The notes under the pieces are model-generated. The model did no database searches. It saw only the letters and a program-made list of their open reading frames with translations, and was not told the origin of the DNA. DNA of 46,847 nucleotides from an uncultured Paracoccaceae bacterium (lineage in GTDB: Bacteria; Pseudomonadota; Alphaproteobacteria; Rhodobacterales; Rhodobacteraceae). A program made the translations under genes and the position numbers. Numbering within the stretch: position 1 is the first letter of the stretch; every line of letters begins with the position of its first letter. This document shows positions 8,559 to 16,608 of the stretch, piece by piece. The DNA is taken from positions 1 through 46,847 of the forward strand of contig CAKZOU010000051.1 in NCBI GenBank assembly GCA_937138255.1, in the 5' to 3' direction.

Positions 8559-8780
8559 CTATTTCTCGATCCTGTCATAATGGTCATCCTCTCGGTTCGA
8601 AAGCCGTTCGGATATCACCCGCCAGACCACATAGAGGCCAAGCGCGACAGGCAGCGCGGTCAGAACGGCGACTAAGGGAGAAATTTGAGACGATGCGAAA
8701 AAAAGCATCGCGATCCAGATCGTGCCGCCAGCGGCGGCAAGAACGATCACAAGGATAAGAACAAGACGGTCAAGCGGCAT
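8559..8780 (-). CDS. Small membrane protein, two predicted helices
   Basis: A 73-residue protein with two hydrophobic segments (about residues 5-28 and 34-55) and a charged cytosolic tail ending RLSNREDDHYDRIEK. I do not recognise a family. It is the first gene of an apparent operon with the YbjQ-type protein (1 nt downstream) and DUF1638, and follows the terminator of the corrinoid gene, so it probably has its own promoter in 8781-8815 or within the terminator region. Confidence 0.65.
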   Translation of the reverse strand: MPLDRLVLILVIVLAAAGGTIWIAMLFFASSQISPLVAVLTALPVALGLYVVWRVISERLSNREDDHYDRIEK

Positions 8781-8815
8781 GGCACACCTCCTGAACGGAA
8801 TATGGGAAAGGGACA

Positions 8816-8858
8816 GGCAAAAAGAAAGCCCCGCGCGCCGGTCTGGCCACGGGGCTTT
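8816..8858 (-). terminator. Rho-independent terminator of the corrinoid protein gene
   Basis: A perfect 9-bp stem, AAAGCCCCG (8825-8833) with CGGGGCTTT (8850-8858), followed on the minus strand by TTTCTTTTTG. It lies 22 nt after the corrinoid gene stop. Confidence 0.8.
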
Positions 8859-8879
8859 GCTTCAAAACTCTCGCCTGCG

Positions 8880-9581
8880 TCAGGCGCGGGCGCCCTGATT
8901 GTGCTTGCGGGCAACGAGGGTCTTGGCGGTTTCGACAGCGACCGCCGCATCGCGGCAGTAGGCGTCGGCGCCAATCGCGCGTCCAAATTCTTCGTTGAGC
9001 GGCGCGCCGCCAACAAGAACGATGTAATCCTCGCGCATCCCCTTTTCGACGAGCGTGTCGATGACGACCTTCATATAGGGCATGGTGGTGGTCAGAAGCG
9101 CCGACATGCCGAGGATATCGGCGCCTTCACGCTCCAGCGCCTCGAGGTATTTCTCGACGGCGTTGTTGATGCCGAGGTCGACAACCTCGAAGCCTGCGCC
9201 TTCCATCATCATGCCGACAAGATTCTTGCCGATGTCGTGGATGTCGCCCTTGACGGTGCCGATGACCATCTTGCCGACGCGCGGCGCACCGGTTTCGGCC
9301 AGAAGCGGCTTGAGGATCGCCATGCCGCCCTTCATCGCGTTGGCGGCGAGAAGAACCTCGGGGACAAAGAGGATGCCATCGCGAAAGTCGGCGCCGACGA
9401 TGGTCATGCCGCCGACGAGCGCTTCAGTCAGAACGCGATAGGGCGCCCAGCCGCGCTCGATGAGGATATTCACGCCTTCTTCGATCTCTTCGCGCAGGCC
9501 ATCGTAAAGATCGTCGAACATCTGCGCGACGAGGTCTTCGTCGTTGAGTTCGGAGAGGATGATGTCGTCTTCGTCTGACAT
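8880..9581 (-). CDS. Corrinoid (B12-binding) protein of a methyltransferase system
   Basis: A 233-residue methyl-carrier protein of the MtbC/MttC/MetH type. The N-terminal helical cap domain (about 10-95) includes GGMTIVGADFRDGILFVPEVL. The Rossmann-like B12 domain carries the DxHxxG motif at Asp113, His115 and Gly118 (GDIHDIGKN), where His115 replaces the dimethylbenzimidazole ligand of cobalt, followed by SALLTTTM and VGGAPLN. I chose the ATG at 9581 (MSDEDDIILSEL); 27 extra codons upstream look non-coding. In Rhodobacterales this protein, a separate homocysteine methyltransferase and a pterin-binding protein act as a split methionine synthase; bmt lies 1.4 kb upstream on the same strand. 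Confidence 0.9.
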   Translation of the reverse strand: MSDEDDIILSELNDEDLVAQMFDDLYDGLREEIEEGVNILIERGWAPYRVLTEALVGGMTIVGADFRDGILFVPEVLLAANAMKGGMAILKPLLAETGAPRVGKMVIGTVKGDIHDIGKNLVGMMMEGAGFEVVDLGINNAVEKYLEALEREGADILGMSALLTTTMPYMKVVIDTLVEKGMREDYIVLVGGAPLNEEFGRAIGADAYCRDAAVAVETAKTLVARKHNQGARA

Positions 9582-9769
9582 TGGGCAACTCACTTGAAAA
9601 GCGGCGGGATTTAAACCGGATGTGATTGGATATCGCGCGTCGGTCTGAGCGGATTGCGACACTGCCTGCCCCTGAACCGACGCGAGGTCAATGGAATAGT
9701 CGCCGCAAGGTGCTGTGACGGTTTTCTATGTCGTCTCAAGGGTCGGAAATCGCTGGCAACCGCTTGAGT

Positions 9770-9784
9770 GTTCGCTGTATGTTC
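9770..9784. promoter_or_regulatory. Candidate LexA (SOS) box, GTTC-N7-GTTC
   Basis: GTTC at 9770-9773 and GTTC at 9781-9784 are separated by 7 nt, the alphaproteobacterial LexA operator pattern. It ends 6 nt before the chosen ATG of the radical SAM gene. The TATGTT inside the site could serve as the -10, which would place the transcript start at or very near the ATG. Confidence 0.6.
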
Positions 9785-9790
9785 TCATTT

Positions 9791-10885
9791 ATGGCGCGCC
9801 CGACGACACACCACGATCATGCCAACGGCGTCCGAACCCCCGGGCGGGCGGCCGGATCGAACGCGCCGAACCGGTTTGAACCCTACCAGCGCGAGAGGCT
9901 GGATGACGGATGGGAGAATGACGACGACCTTCCCGTTCTGCGGACCGAGGTTCGGGATGAGCGGCCGCGTAAGGTCATTACCCGGAACACCTCACCCGAC
10001 ATTTCCTTTGACCGCTCTATCAATCCCTATCGCGGCTGTGAGCATGGCTGCATCTATTGCTTTGCCCGCCCAAGCCACGCCTACCTCGGCCTTTCGCCGG
10101 GGCTCGACTTCGAGACCCGACTGGTCGCACGACCCGAAGCAGCCGACGTCTTGCGGGCGGAGCTTTCGGCGAAAGGCTATTGTCCGAAGACGATTGCGAT
10201 CGGAACCAATACCGATCCCTATCAGCCGATCGAGAAAGACCGGCGGATCATGCGCAGCATCCTCGCGGTTCTTGCCGAGTTCAATCACCCGGTGGCGATT
10301 GTCACAAAGGGCGCTTTGATCGAGCGAGACATCGATATCCTGGCGCCGATGGCGACGAAGGGCCTTGTGCGAGTTGGAATTTCCGTGACGACGCTAGATC
10401 CGAGGCTATGCCGTTTGCTGGAGCCTCGGGCTCCGGCACCCGCGCGGCGACTGGACACGATCCGCAGGCTTTCGGAGGCGGGGATCGGCGTGCGGATCAT
10501 GGTGTCGCCGGTGATCCCCGCGTTGACCGACCATGAGCTTGAAGCACTCGTTGCGGCCGGAGCCGATGCAGGAGCGCAGGCAGCATCTTCGATTGTTCTG
10601 CGTCTCCCTCGTGAGGTCGCGCCCTTGTTTCGCGATTGGCTCGCGACACATATGCCGGACCGTGCCGAACGGGTCATGGGGAGAGTGCGCGAATTGCACG
10701 GCGGGCGGGACTATGATCCTGAGTGGGGTCAGAGGATGCGCGGTCAGGGGCCTTGGGCGGAACTGACGCGGGCGCGGTTCGATCTGGCGCTCCGGCGCCA
10801 TGGCCTCGACCGGAGGTTGCCATCTTTGAGGACAGATCTCTTTTGCCCGCCACCGCGGCTGGGAGATCAGTTGCCACTTTTCTGA
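9791..10885 (+). CDS. PA0069-family radical SAM protein (spore photoproduct lyase-like)
   Basis: A 364-residue radical SAM enzyme. The 4Fe-4S motif CxxxCxxC is Cys83, Cys87, Cys90 in GCEHGCIYCF, preceded by NPYRGC. SAM-binding segments include IGTNTDPYQPIE and VGISVTTLD. The motif spacing and N-terminal RNTSPD segment match the PA0069/Rv2578c group, which is related to the DNA repair enzyme SplB; substrate is unknown. I chose ATG 9791, just after the LexA-type box; ATGs at 9728 and 9779 are in frame but overlap the operator. Divergent from the corrinoid gene. Confidence 0.9.
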   Translation: MARPTTHHDHANGVRTPGRAAGSNAPNRFEPYQRERLDDGWENDDDLPVLRTEVRDERPRKVITRNTSPDISFDRSINPYRGCEHGCIYCFARPSHAYLGLSPGLDFETRLVARPEAADVLRAELSAKGYCPKTIAIGTNTDPYQPIEKDRRIMRSILAVLAEFNHPVAIVTKGALIERDIDILAPMATKGLVRVGISVTTLDPRLCRLLEPRAPAPARRLDTIRRLSEAGIGVRIMVSPVIPALTDHELEALVAAGADAGAQAASSIVLRLPREVAPLFRDWLATHMPDRAERVMGRVRELHGGRDYDPEWGQRMRGQGPWAELTRARFDLALRRHGLDRRLPSLRTDLFCPPPRLGDQLPLF

Positions 10886-10890
10886 ATGGC

Positions 10891-10938
10891 AGGAGGGGGC
10901 GCTGCCCCCCGGCACTTCGTGCCGTCCCCCGGGATATT
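10891..10938 (+). repeat. Dispersed GC-rich repeat, copy 2 (plus orientation)
   Basis: Begins 6 nt after the radical SAM stop. Blocks: GGGGGCGCTGCCCCCC, a GGCACTTCGTGCC hairpin, then TCCCCCGGGATATTTCT. It faces copy 3, and the two with their joining segment form one large imperfect palindrome. Confidence 0.65.
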
Positions 10939-10971
10939 TCTGGGCCTCCGAGAAACTGTCTGGTCTCTCAG

Positions 10972-11033
10972 AGGCCTATAAATATCCTCGGGGGGAAGGC
11001 CGCGAAGCGGACTGGGGGGCGGAAAGCCCCCCG
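10972..11033 (-). repeat. Dispersed GC-rich repeat, copy 3 (minus orientation)
   Basis: On the minus strand: GGGGGGCTTTCCGCCCCCC, a CGCTTCGCG hairpin, then CCCCCCGAGGATATTT. It directly follows the bmt stop, as copy 2 follows the radical SAM stop. The segment between copies (about 10932-10975) is itself an inverted repeat with arms like GGCCTC..GAGA and TCTC..GAGGCC. Confidence 0.6.
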
Positions 11034-12050
11034 CTACAAACGACGGCGGCGCCCGCTGCGCTCGCGGGTGGGGCCTGCATCGTCGCCGGTGCCATCGCTG
11101 GCCGAGGAGAAGGGGCCGATCTTATCGGCAATAATCTCAAGAGAGGGACGCGGGCCAGGCGGTGTCGATTCCAGTGCATCGCGCATATATTTGAGGTGTT
11201 CGGGGGTCGTTCCGCAGCAGCCGCCGATGATCTTCGCACCGGCATCGCGCGCCAGAATAGCATAGTCTGCCATGAGGTCGGGTGTGCCGTCATAGTGGAT
11301 ATGACCGTCGTGATATTTGGGTATTCCGGCGTTGCCCTTGGCGATGAGCGGTAACTCGGGAGCTGCGGCCGCAAATCCCAGAAGCGTGCGCAGCAGATCC
11401 GAGGCACCGACGCCGCAATTTGCCCCGAAGGCGAGGGGCTGGTAGGGCAGCTTCGATATCATCTTGGCCATGTCGGCCGAGGTCAGGCCCATCATTGTCC
11501 GGCCCGAGGTGTCAAAGCTCATTGTTCCGCACCAGGGCATTTTGGCGCGGGAAAAGGCTTCGGCCGCCGCGCGAAATTCGTCGGCGGATGAAATTGTCTC
11601 GACCCAGAGGACGTCCGCGCCGCCTTCCTTGAGGCCCTCGGCCTGTTCGTGGAAGATCTCGACTGCGCTGTCGTAAGTGAGGCTGCCCATCGGTTCCATG
11701 ATCTCGCCAGTCGGGCCGACGGAACCAGCAACGATCACGGGGCGTCCGGCGGCGTCGGCTACCTCTCGGCCCAACTCCGCGGCAACGCGGTTCAACTCGC
11801 GGACGCGGCCCTCGGCGCCGTGCAGTTTCAGCCGTGAGGCATTGGCGCCGAAGCTGTTGGTCAGGAACAGGTCGCTGCCGGCCTGAACGGCGCCTTCGTA
11901 AAGTGCCCGGATCCGGTCGGGGTGGTCGATGTTCCACATTTCCGGCGCATCGCCCGAGCTCAGCCCCATATTGAAGAGGTTGGTCCCGGTTGCACCATCG
12001 GCCAAAAGCCAGTCACGGTTGTCAAGAAGGCGGGAGAGGGCGTCGGTCAT
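11034..12050 (-). CDS. bmt: Homocysteine S-methyltransferase (Bmt), methionine synthase component
   Basis: A 338-residue Zn-dependent homocysteine methyltransferase. LLADGATGTNLF opens the barrel, NSFGAN follows, and zinc ligands are visible in GANCGVG and GGCCGTTPEH. It is annotated in related genomes as betaine-homocysteine methyltransferase, but it is a bare homocysteine domain and in Rhodobacterales is thought to take methyl groups from a separate corrinoid protein. The ATG at 12050 starts MTDALSRLLDNRDWLL; the 55 codons upstream belong to the C-terminal coding region of mprF in another frame. It overlaps the upstream mprF-like gene by 29 nt, so expression is probably coupled. The basic C-terminal tail ending in RRRRL is unusual. 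Confidence 0.92.
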   Translation of the reverse strand: MTDALSRLLDNRDWLLADGATGTNLFNMGLSSGDAPEMWNIDHPDRIRALYEGAVQAGSDLFLTNSFGANASRLKLHGAEGRVRELNRVAAELGREVADAAGRPVIVAGSVGPTGEIMEPMGSLTYDSAVEIFHEQAEGLKEGGADVLWVETISSADEFRAAAEAFSRAKMPWCGTMSFDTSGRTMMGLTSADMAKMISKLPYQPLAFGANCGVGASDLLRTLLGFAAAAPELPLIAKGNAGIPKYHDGHIHYDGTPDLMADYAILARDAGAKIIGGCCGTTPEHLKYMRDALESTPPGPRPSLEIIADKIGPFSSASDGTGDDAGPTRERSGRRRRL

Positions 12051-13926
12051 GAGCGGGGCCTGTGATCTGGGGCAGGGCGGACGCCTGCCCGGGCTGGGGG
12101 TTCCACTCGTCGGCATCGCATGATGTGACCGGCAATTCAAATCGAATTTCCGTTTTCGTGCTGTGAGGACGCACACGCGGAGGGAGCGGCCCTGGATAAT
12201 GAATAGCTGCTGCAATGGTCACGGCCGCGCGTGCCTGGGGGATCGACCCTTTGACACAGAGGTAGCGCGGCTCCCATCTCGGGGCAAAGCTCTGCTTGAA
12301 CCGCCGTAGCCCCGGCAAGAGCGCTTTGCTCGGGACAAGCCGCGCAAGATTGCCTCCCGCTGCCGGCACCGCGGCCAGGGACAGGCGATCAACGTCTTCG
12401 GCGCGGCAGGCTTCGATGGCCGAGGCCAACAGAAGATGCATTGTCCCGTCGGGTATACCGTCGATATGCCGGACCAGATCAAGAGACCAATCCTGCGCGC
12501 CGGTATGGAAGCTGGCAAAGGCAATGAGGCGATCGGACGAATAGGCCAGAAATACACGCTGCCGATACAGCAGTTCAGGCGCAAAACGTCCCATGCTGAA
12601 GCCGCGCTCGCGTCGGTTCTTCCTTGTCCAGTCGGCGTTGACCTCCGCCATATCGGAGAGCGGCAACGCATGTCTCGGGGTCTTGATACGGATGCCTGCC
12701 TGCTCGGCGTGCCGCAGGTGGCGCCTGAGTTGGCGTCGTGAGGGCCCGTCCACGTTCCAGTGCCGAGGTTCGATGACCGCCTCTTCCGCAACCTTCAAGA
12801 CCTGCCAGCCAAGGGAGCGGGCAGCCGATGCTTCGGCTTTTCCGGCTTTGTAGAGAACCGGGGTCAGGCCGGCGCGGCGCATGAGCTTTGAAAATGCCCT
12901 GAGGTCCACGGGCCCTATCGCGGGACCGATGGCTATGCCCAGGCCCAGCCGTTCACGGCACAGCCACTGAGTGGATCCTGCGCGCAGGATCGAGGCGCCT
13001 TGGGCGACGAGCCCCCATTCGGCGGGTGCGTCAGGATTGCGAGGCTCATGCACAAGAGGGACTGCGGAACGCAACAGACCTGCAAGCCCAAGAAAGGCCG
13101 GAAACAGGTAATAGATGATCCGAAAAGCCAATATCGCGCCGATCAAAGCTGCTTGGTCGGGGTGTGGCAGAAGGGCGAGAAGGACGAGTTCAAATGCTCC
13201 GAGCCCGCCCGGTGCGCCGGTCGCGAGGGCTGCGCCCAGGGCGAGCAGATAGATCGGATAGATCGCCAGCCCGACGTCAGAAGTGCCGGGCAATAGGCAG
13301 GCGAGGGCGACCGCGGCAAAAACCGTGTCGACAAGCGCCGCGGTAAAGAGTGGTAAGAAAGCCCCTTCCGGGATCAGCTTAAAGACAAACCCGCGAAGGG
13401 GCGGTGCGCCGGCGACGACCCCGAATACGATCAGCGCCCCAGCCGCGGCCCAAACGGCCGTCTTTGGTGCGTCGGCCCAAAACGCGACGGCAAGTGCCGC
13501 CAACAAAGACCAAAGGAACAAAAACGAGAGGCTGACCCGTAGTGAAAACCGCGCCGCTTCCCAAAGCGACCAATTGGGCAAGGAACGCCATCTGACCAGC
13601 GCCGAGACCAGCGTCCCGAAGCCGGCCGTTTGGGCGATCGAGATCGCGATCAGTCCGGTTCGTCGGGCAATCCTTGGTGAAACACCGGTTTTCAAAACAC
13701 GGTGCAGGATGGCATCGTACTGTCCGACTGCCGCCAAGCTGAGCCATGTTGCCGCAATCGCGCCCATCCAGCCGAGCGGCGAGACAGCGACGACGGCATC
13801 AAGAACATGGGAGATTTCGACACCCTCAAGCCGTTTTGCGAGAATCCAGATACCGGCGCCCAAGGCGGCAACCGGCCAAAGATGCCAAATGCGTGCGCCA
13901 AAGACGCGTCGGTTCCCGATTTCCAT
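12022..13926 (-). CDS. MprF-like membrane protein with phosphatidylglycerol lysyltransferase domain
   Basis: A 634-residue protein with two halves. The first 300 residues hold about eight hydrophobic segments of the UPF0104/flippase type, including GAPGGLGAFELVLLALL. From about 330 a cytosolic DUF2156-type domain follows, with RRQLRRHLRHAEQAG, NADWTRKNRRERGFSMG and LIAFASFH, as in aminoacyl-phosphatidylglycerol synthases. MprF enzymes transfer lysine or alanine from tRNA to phosphatidylglycerol and flip the product; which amino acid is used cannot be told. I chose ATG 13926 because AGGGGAG lies 6-7 nt upstream; the GTG at 13947 has no such site. The end overlaps bmt by 29 nt. Confidence 0.85.
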   Translation of the reverse strand: MEIGNRRVFGARIWHLWPVAALGAGIWILAKRLEGVEISHVLDAVVAVSPLGWMGAIAATWLSLAAVGQYDAILHRVLKTGVSPRIARRTGLIAISIAQTAGFGTLVSALVRWRSLPNWSLWEAARFSLRVSLSFLFLWSLLAALAVAFWADAPKTAVWAAAGALIVFGVVAGAPPLRGFVFKLIPEGAFLPLFTAALVDTVFAAVALACLLPGTSDVGLAIYPIYLLALGAALATGAPGGLGAFELVLLALLPHPDQAALIGAILAFRIIYYLFPAFLGLAGLLRSAVPLVHEPRNPDAPAEWGLVAQGASILRAGSTQWLCRERLGLGIAIGPAIGPVDLRAFSKLMRRAGLTPVLYKAGKAEASAARSLGWQVLKVAEEAVIEPRHWNVDGPSRRQLRRHLRHAEQAGIRIKTPRHALPLSDMAEVNADWTRKNRRERGFSMGRFAPELLYRQRVFLAYSSDRLIAFASFHTGAQDWSLDLVRHIDGIPDGTMHLLLASAIEACRAEDVDRLSLAAVPAAGGNLARLVPSKALLPGLRRFKQSFAPRWEPRYLCVKGSIPQARAAVTIAAAIHYPGPLPPRVRPHSTKTEIRFELPVTSCDADEWNPQPGQASALPQITGPAHDRRPLPPS

Positions 13927-13992
13927 CCAATACTCCCCTTTCACCACCGGGGGTAAGGCTAGCCGGCTCGGGTGAAGCTCGGGTTAAGGGGC

Positions 13993-14026
13993 AAAAAAAT
14001 CGGCGCCCGGCTTGTGCCGAGCGCCG
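13993..14026 (-). terminator. Rho-independent terminator of the DUF1476 gene
   Basis: CGGCGC (14001-14006) pairs with GCGCCG (14021-14026), with a further 4-bp inner stem after a C-A mismatch. On the minus strand it is followed by seven Ts at 13993-13999. It lies 36 nt after the DUF1476 stop. Confidence 0.8.
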
Positions 14027-14061
14027 CGAATTGCTCCAGAAGTCGGGCTAATGCGTTGCGA

Positions 14062-14379
14062 TCAGCCAACTTCCTTCATGATCTGATCCTTGGCAACGAG
14101 GTGAAGCTCTTTCATCTTGCCACGAATGGTTGCCTCGTCTGCAAGGCCGCCAAGATCGGCCGCCAGCTTTTCGTAGACGTCCTCGTCGCCCGCGTGCTTG
14201 AGGTCTTCGCGCACGACATCGGCGGCATAGGCCTTTGCGTCCTCTTCCGACTTGCCCATCAGGCCAGCCGCCCAAAGGCCCACCAGCTTGTCGCGCCGGG
14301 CGGCGGCTTTGAACTGCATCTCGGCGTCGAGTGCGTATTTGGCTTCGAAGGCGTGTTCGCGATCGTCGAAAGTGGACAT
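14062..14379 (-). CDS. DUF1476 protein, probable F1-ATPase inhibitor (zeta subunit)
   Basis: A 105-residue, highly charged helical protein that matches the DUF1476 family: [21 protein letters not shown], then [24 protein letters not shown] and a final [13 protein letters not shown] segment. The Paracoccus denitrificans member is the zeta subunit, which binds the F1-ATPase and blocks ATP hydrolysis through its N-terminus; the first 20 residues here are very similar to what I recall of that protein. No atp genes are nearby, so it is expressed alone with its own terminator. AAGGA lies 11 nt before the ATG. Divergent from purC. Confidence 0.88.
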   Translation of the reverse strand: MSTFDDREHAFEAKYALDAEMQFKAAARRDKLVGLWAAGLMGKSEEDAKAYAADVVREDLKHAGDEDVYEKLAADLGGLADEATIRGKMKELHLVAKDQIMKEVG

Positions 14380-14436
14380 GGGGCTTTGGTCCTTACTCTG
14401 AAATTGCTGTTAGTCCTGATATGCCCGCGGATGCGC

Positions 14437-14465
14437 TTGCCCGCAAGGGGGGCTTGGACTATGAG
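14437..14465 (+). promoter_or_regulatory. Possible sigma-70 promoter of purC-purS
   Basis: TTGCCC (14437-14442) and TATGAG (14460-14465) are 17 nt apart, about 64 nt before the purC ATG. A similar minus-strand pair, TTGCGG and CATATC, overlaps it and could serve DUF1476. Confidence 0.4.
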
Positions 14466-14528
14466 GCCCTCATGACGCACGTCTGTGAGGCTCTATGGCG
14501 GAGCCGCGCGTGTGGGCGAGAGGTAGGC

Positions 14529-15293
14529 ATGGCCCGTCGCAAGAAGATCTACGAAGGCAAGGCGAAGGTTCTTTATGAAGGCCCCGAGCCGGGAACGCTT
14601 GTTCAGTATTTCAAGGATGATGCCACCGCCGGGAACGGCGCCAAGAAGGCGACGATCGACGGCAAGGGCGTTTTGAACAACCGTCTGTCCGAGTTCTTCA
14701 TGACCGGCCTTCAGGGAATCGGTGTGCCGACCCACTTCATCAAGCGCCTGAATATGCGCGAGCAGCTGATCCGTCAGGTCGAGATCATCCCGCTCGAGGT
14801 GATCGTGCGAAACTATGCCGCGGGGTCGATGGCCAAGCGTTTGGGCATGGAAGAGGGCACGCAACTGCCACGTCCGATCGTCGAGTTCAGCTACAAGAAC
14901 GATGCGCTCGGCGACCCGCTGGTGCCCGAGGAATATGTCGTCGCCTTTGGCTGGGCCAGCCAGCAGGACCTTGACGACATCGTTTCCATCGCCCTGCGGG
15001 TCAACGATTTCATGTCTGGCGTCATGCATGGTGTCGGCATCCGTCTGATCGACTTCAAGATCGAGATCGGCCGGATCTGGGACAACGATTATCACCGCCT
15101 CGTCGTCGCCGACGAGATCAGCCCCGACAGCTGCCGCCTGTGGGATATCGAGACCGGCCAAAAGCTCGACAAAGACGTGTTCCGCCGTGACCTTGGCAAT
15201 CTGACCGACGCCTATACCGAAGTGGCGCGGCGCTTGGGCGTCCTGCCGTCGAACGTCACCCACCCGCGCAGCAAACCGACCCTGATCAACTAA
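14529..15293 (+). CDS. purC: SAICAR synthetase
   Basis: PurC, 254 residues, joins CAIR and aspartate with ATP to make SAICAR. The start [18 protein letters not shown], the ATP-site [53 protein letters not shown] and [16 protein letters not shown] all match the family. The ATG at 14529 gives the family N-terminus; the frame is open further upstream but without family similarity. purS follows after 19 nt, so the two form an operon. Confidence 0.98.
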   Translation: MARRKKIYEGKAKVLYEGPEPGTLVQYFKDDATAGNGAKKATIDGKGVLNNRLSEFFMTGLQGIGVPTHFIKRLNMREQLIRQVEIIPLEVIVRNYAAGSMAKRLGMEEGTQLPRPIVEFSYKNDALGDPLVPEEYVVAFGWASQQDLDDIVSIALRVNDFMSGVMHGVGIRLIDFKIEIGRIWDNDYHRLVVADEISPDSCRLWDIETGQKLDKDVFRRDLGNLTDAYTEVARRLGVLPSNVTHPRSKPTLIN

Positions 15294-15312
15294 GACCCGA
15301 AGGATACCACCG

Positions 15313-15552
15313 ATGAAAGCCCGTGTTCATGTCATGCTGAAAAACGGTGTTCTCGACCCTCAGGGCGAGGCTGTGCGCCATGCGCTTGGCGCGCTCGGGT
15401 TTGGCGGTGTCGAGGGCGTGCGGCAGGGCAAGGTGATCGAGCTCGATCTGGCCGATACTGATGCGGCGGGTGCCAAGGCGCGCGTCACCGAGATGTGCGA
15501 GAAGCTTCTCGCGAATACGGTCATCGAAAGCTACACGATCGACATCGCCTGA
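15313..15552 (+). CDS. purS: FGAM synthase subunit PurS
   Basis: A 79-residue small subunit of the three-part FGAM synthase (PurS-PurQ-PurL). PurS links the glutaminase PurQ to PurL. The family is recognisable by MKARVHVMLKNGVLDPQG, ALGFGGVEGVRQGKVIEL and the closing NTVIESYTIDI. It lies 19 nt after purC. The partner purQ is not next to it but 3.4 kb further on, after three unrelated genes; purL is not in the window. Confidence 0.97.
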   Translation: MKARVHVMLKNGVLDPQGEAVRHALGALGFGGVEGVRQGKVIELDLADTDAAGAKARVTEMCEKLLANTVIESYTIDIA

Positions 15553-15632
15553 TTGCCCACAGGGTTCTTTGGAAACTCGGCAATCTGATGTAGCCTGACG
15601 CCGTTAGGTAGCGGTGTGGGTTGGTATGTGCC

Positions 15633-16553
15633 ATGTCCTTGAACGGTTCGCCTGCCCCTCGGGCCAGGCGGTTGGGGCTGATCGTTTTGATGCTTGGCGC
15701 CGTTTGCATCGGCATCATGCCCAATGCTGCGAAACTCGCCTACGGTGAAGGTGTCAGCCCGCTGGGCCTTTTGGTGCTTCGGTCTGCTATCGGTGCGATC
15801 GGCCTTGCTCTTTTCCTATGGGCGAGGCGAGAGAAACTGCTGGTGCCGCGAAAGCTCGTCCCCAAGACCGCCGCGGCGGGCGTCGCGCTCTTGATGGCGG
15901 CAGGAGGCGGGATGGGCGCGGTGGCCTATATCGACGTGACTGTCGCCAGTGTCATTTTCTTCACCTATCCCATCTTTGTTGCAGTCGTGAATCACGTTCG
16001 GGGGACGACCCGGCTCAGTCTTGCCGAAATCATCCTGATCGCGCTTGCATTCGTCGGAGTGGCCTTGGCGCTCGGGTTGCGGCGAGAGAGCCTCGATCAA
16101 CTGAATTATACGGGCCTTGGGCTCGCGCTCCTATCTTCTGTCGGGATCACCACCGTGATCTTGACGACGACCGCGACAACAGCCGCCTTGGGCACGGTCA
16201 GGGCCAATCTGCACATGAACCTTTGGGGAGTGGTCTATTTCATCGCATTGGCCTTGGCCCTGCCGGCACTGGGGCTGGCCGGCGAGTCGGTCTATCCTCA
16301 GAGTGCCTTTGCGTGGCTTTACGTTCTTATCGCGGCGCTTGGCTTCACCTTGGGGTATCTCTTGTTCTTCGTCGCGGCAAAGATCCTCGGGGCGACCGAG
16401 GCTTCGGTGCTTTCCATTCTCGAACTGGTCTTCATGATCGTCTTTGCGGTGACAATTGTAGGTGAGCGGTTGACTGTGCTGCAAACATCGGGTTTCGTGG
16501 TCGTGGTGGTCGCGCTTGTCGGTTTTGAGCTGGTTTCCGCCCGCAAGGGCTAG
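15633..16553 (+). CDS. DMT-family (EamA) transporter
   Basis: A 306-residue inner-membrane protein with about ten hydrophobic segments in two EamA repeats; the second repeat ends with ATEASVLSILELVFMIVFA and a GERLTVLQTSGFVVVVVAL segment, typical of RhaT/YdcZ-type drug/metabolite exporters. The substrate is unknown. I chose ATG 15633 (MSLNGSPAPRARR), the first with a normal basic N-terminus before helix 1; ATG/GTG codons at 15621 are possible. It begins 81 nt after purS on the same strand, so read-through from the purC operon is possible. Confidence 0.88.
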   Translation: MSLNGSPAPRARRLGLIVLMLGAVCIGIMPNAAKLAYGEGVSPLGLLVLRSAIGAIGLALFLWARREKLLVPRKLVPKTAAAGVALLMAAGGGMGAVAYIDVTVASVIFFTYPIFVAVVNHVRGTTRLSLAEIILIALAFVGVALALGLRRESLDQLNYTGLGLALLSSVGITTVILTTTATTAALGTVRANLHMNLWGVVYFIALALALPALGLAGESVYPQSAFAWLYVLIAALGFTLGYLLFFVAAKILGATEASVLSILELVFMIVFAVTIVGERLTVLQTSGFVVVVVALVGFELVSARKG

Positions 16554-16608
16554 CGTTTCGTCATCTTGCGGCTAGGGTTGCAGCGATCTGCACAACCGGA
16601 AGTCCCTC

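Noticed and set aside
9582-9662. 27-codon N-terminal extension of the corrinoid protein
   Set aside because: The extension has no similarity to the helical cap of the family, and the ATG at 9581 fits it directly.
9582-12100. Cobalamin or SAM riboswitch for the corrinoid and bmt genes
   Set aside because: I looked for a long structured leader with a B12-box or SAM-type core; the corrinoid leader is short and bmt starts inside the preceding gene.
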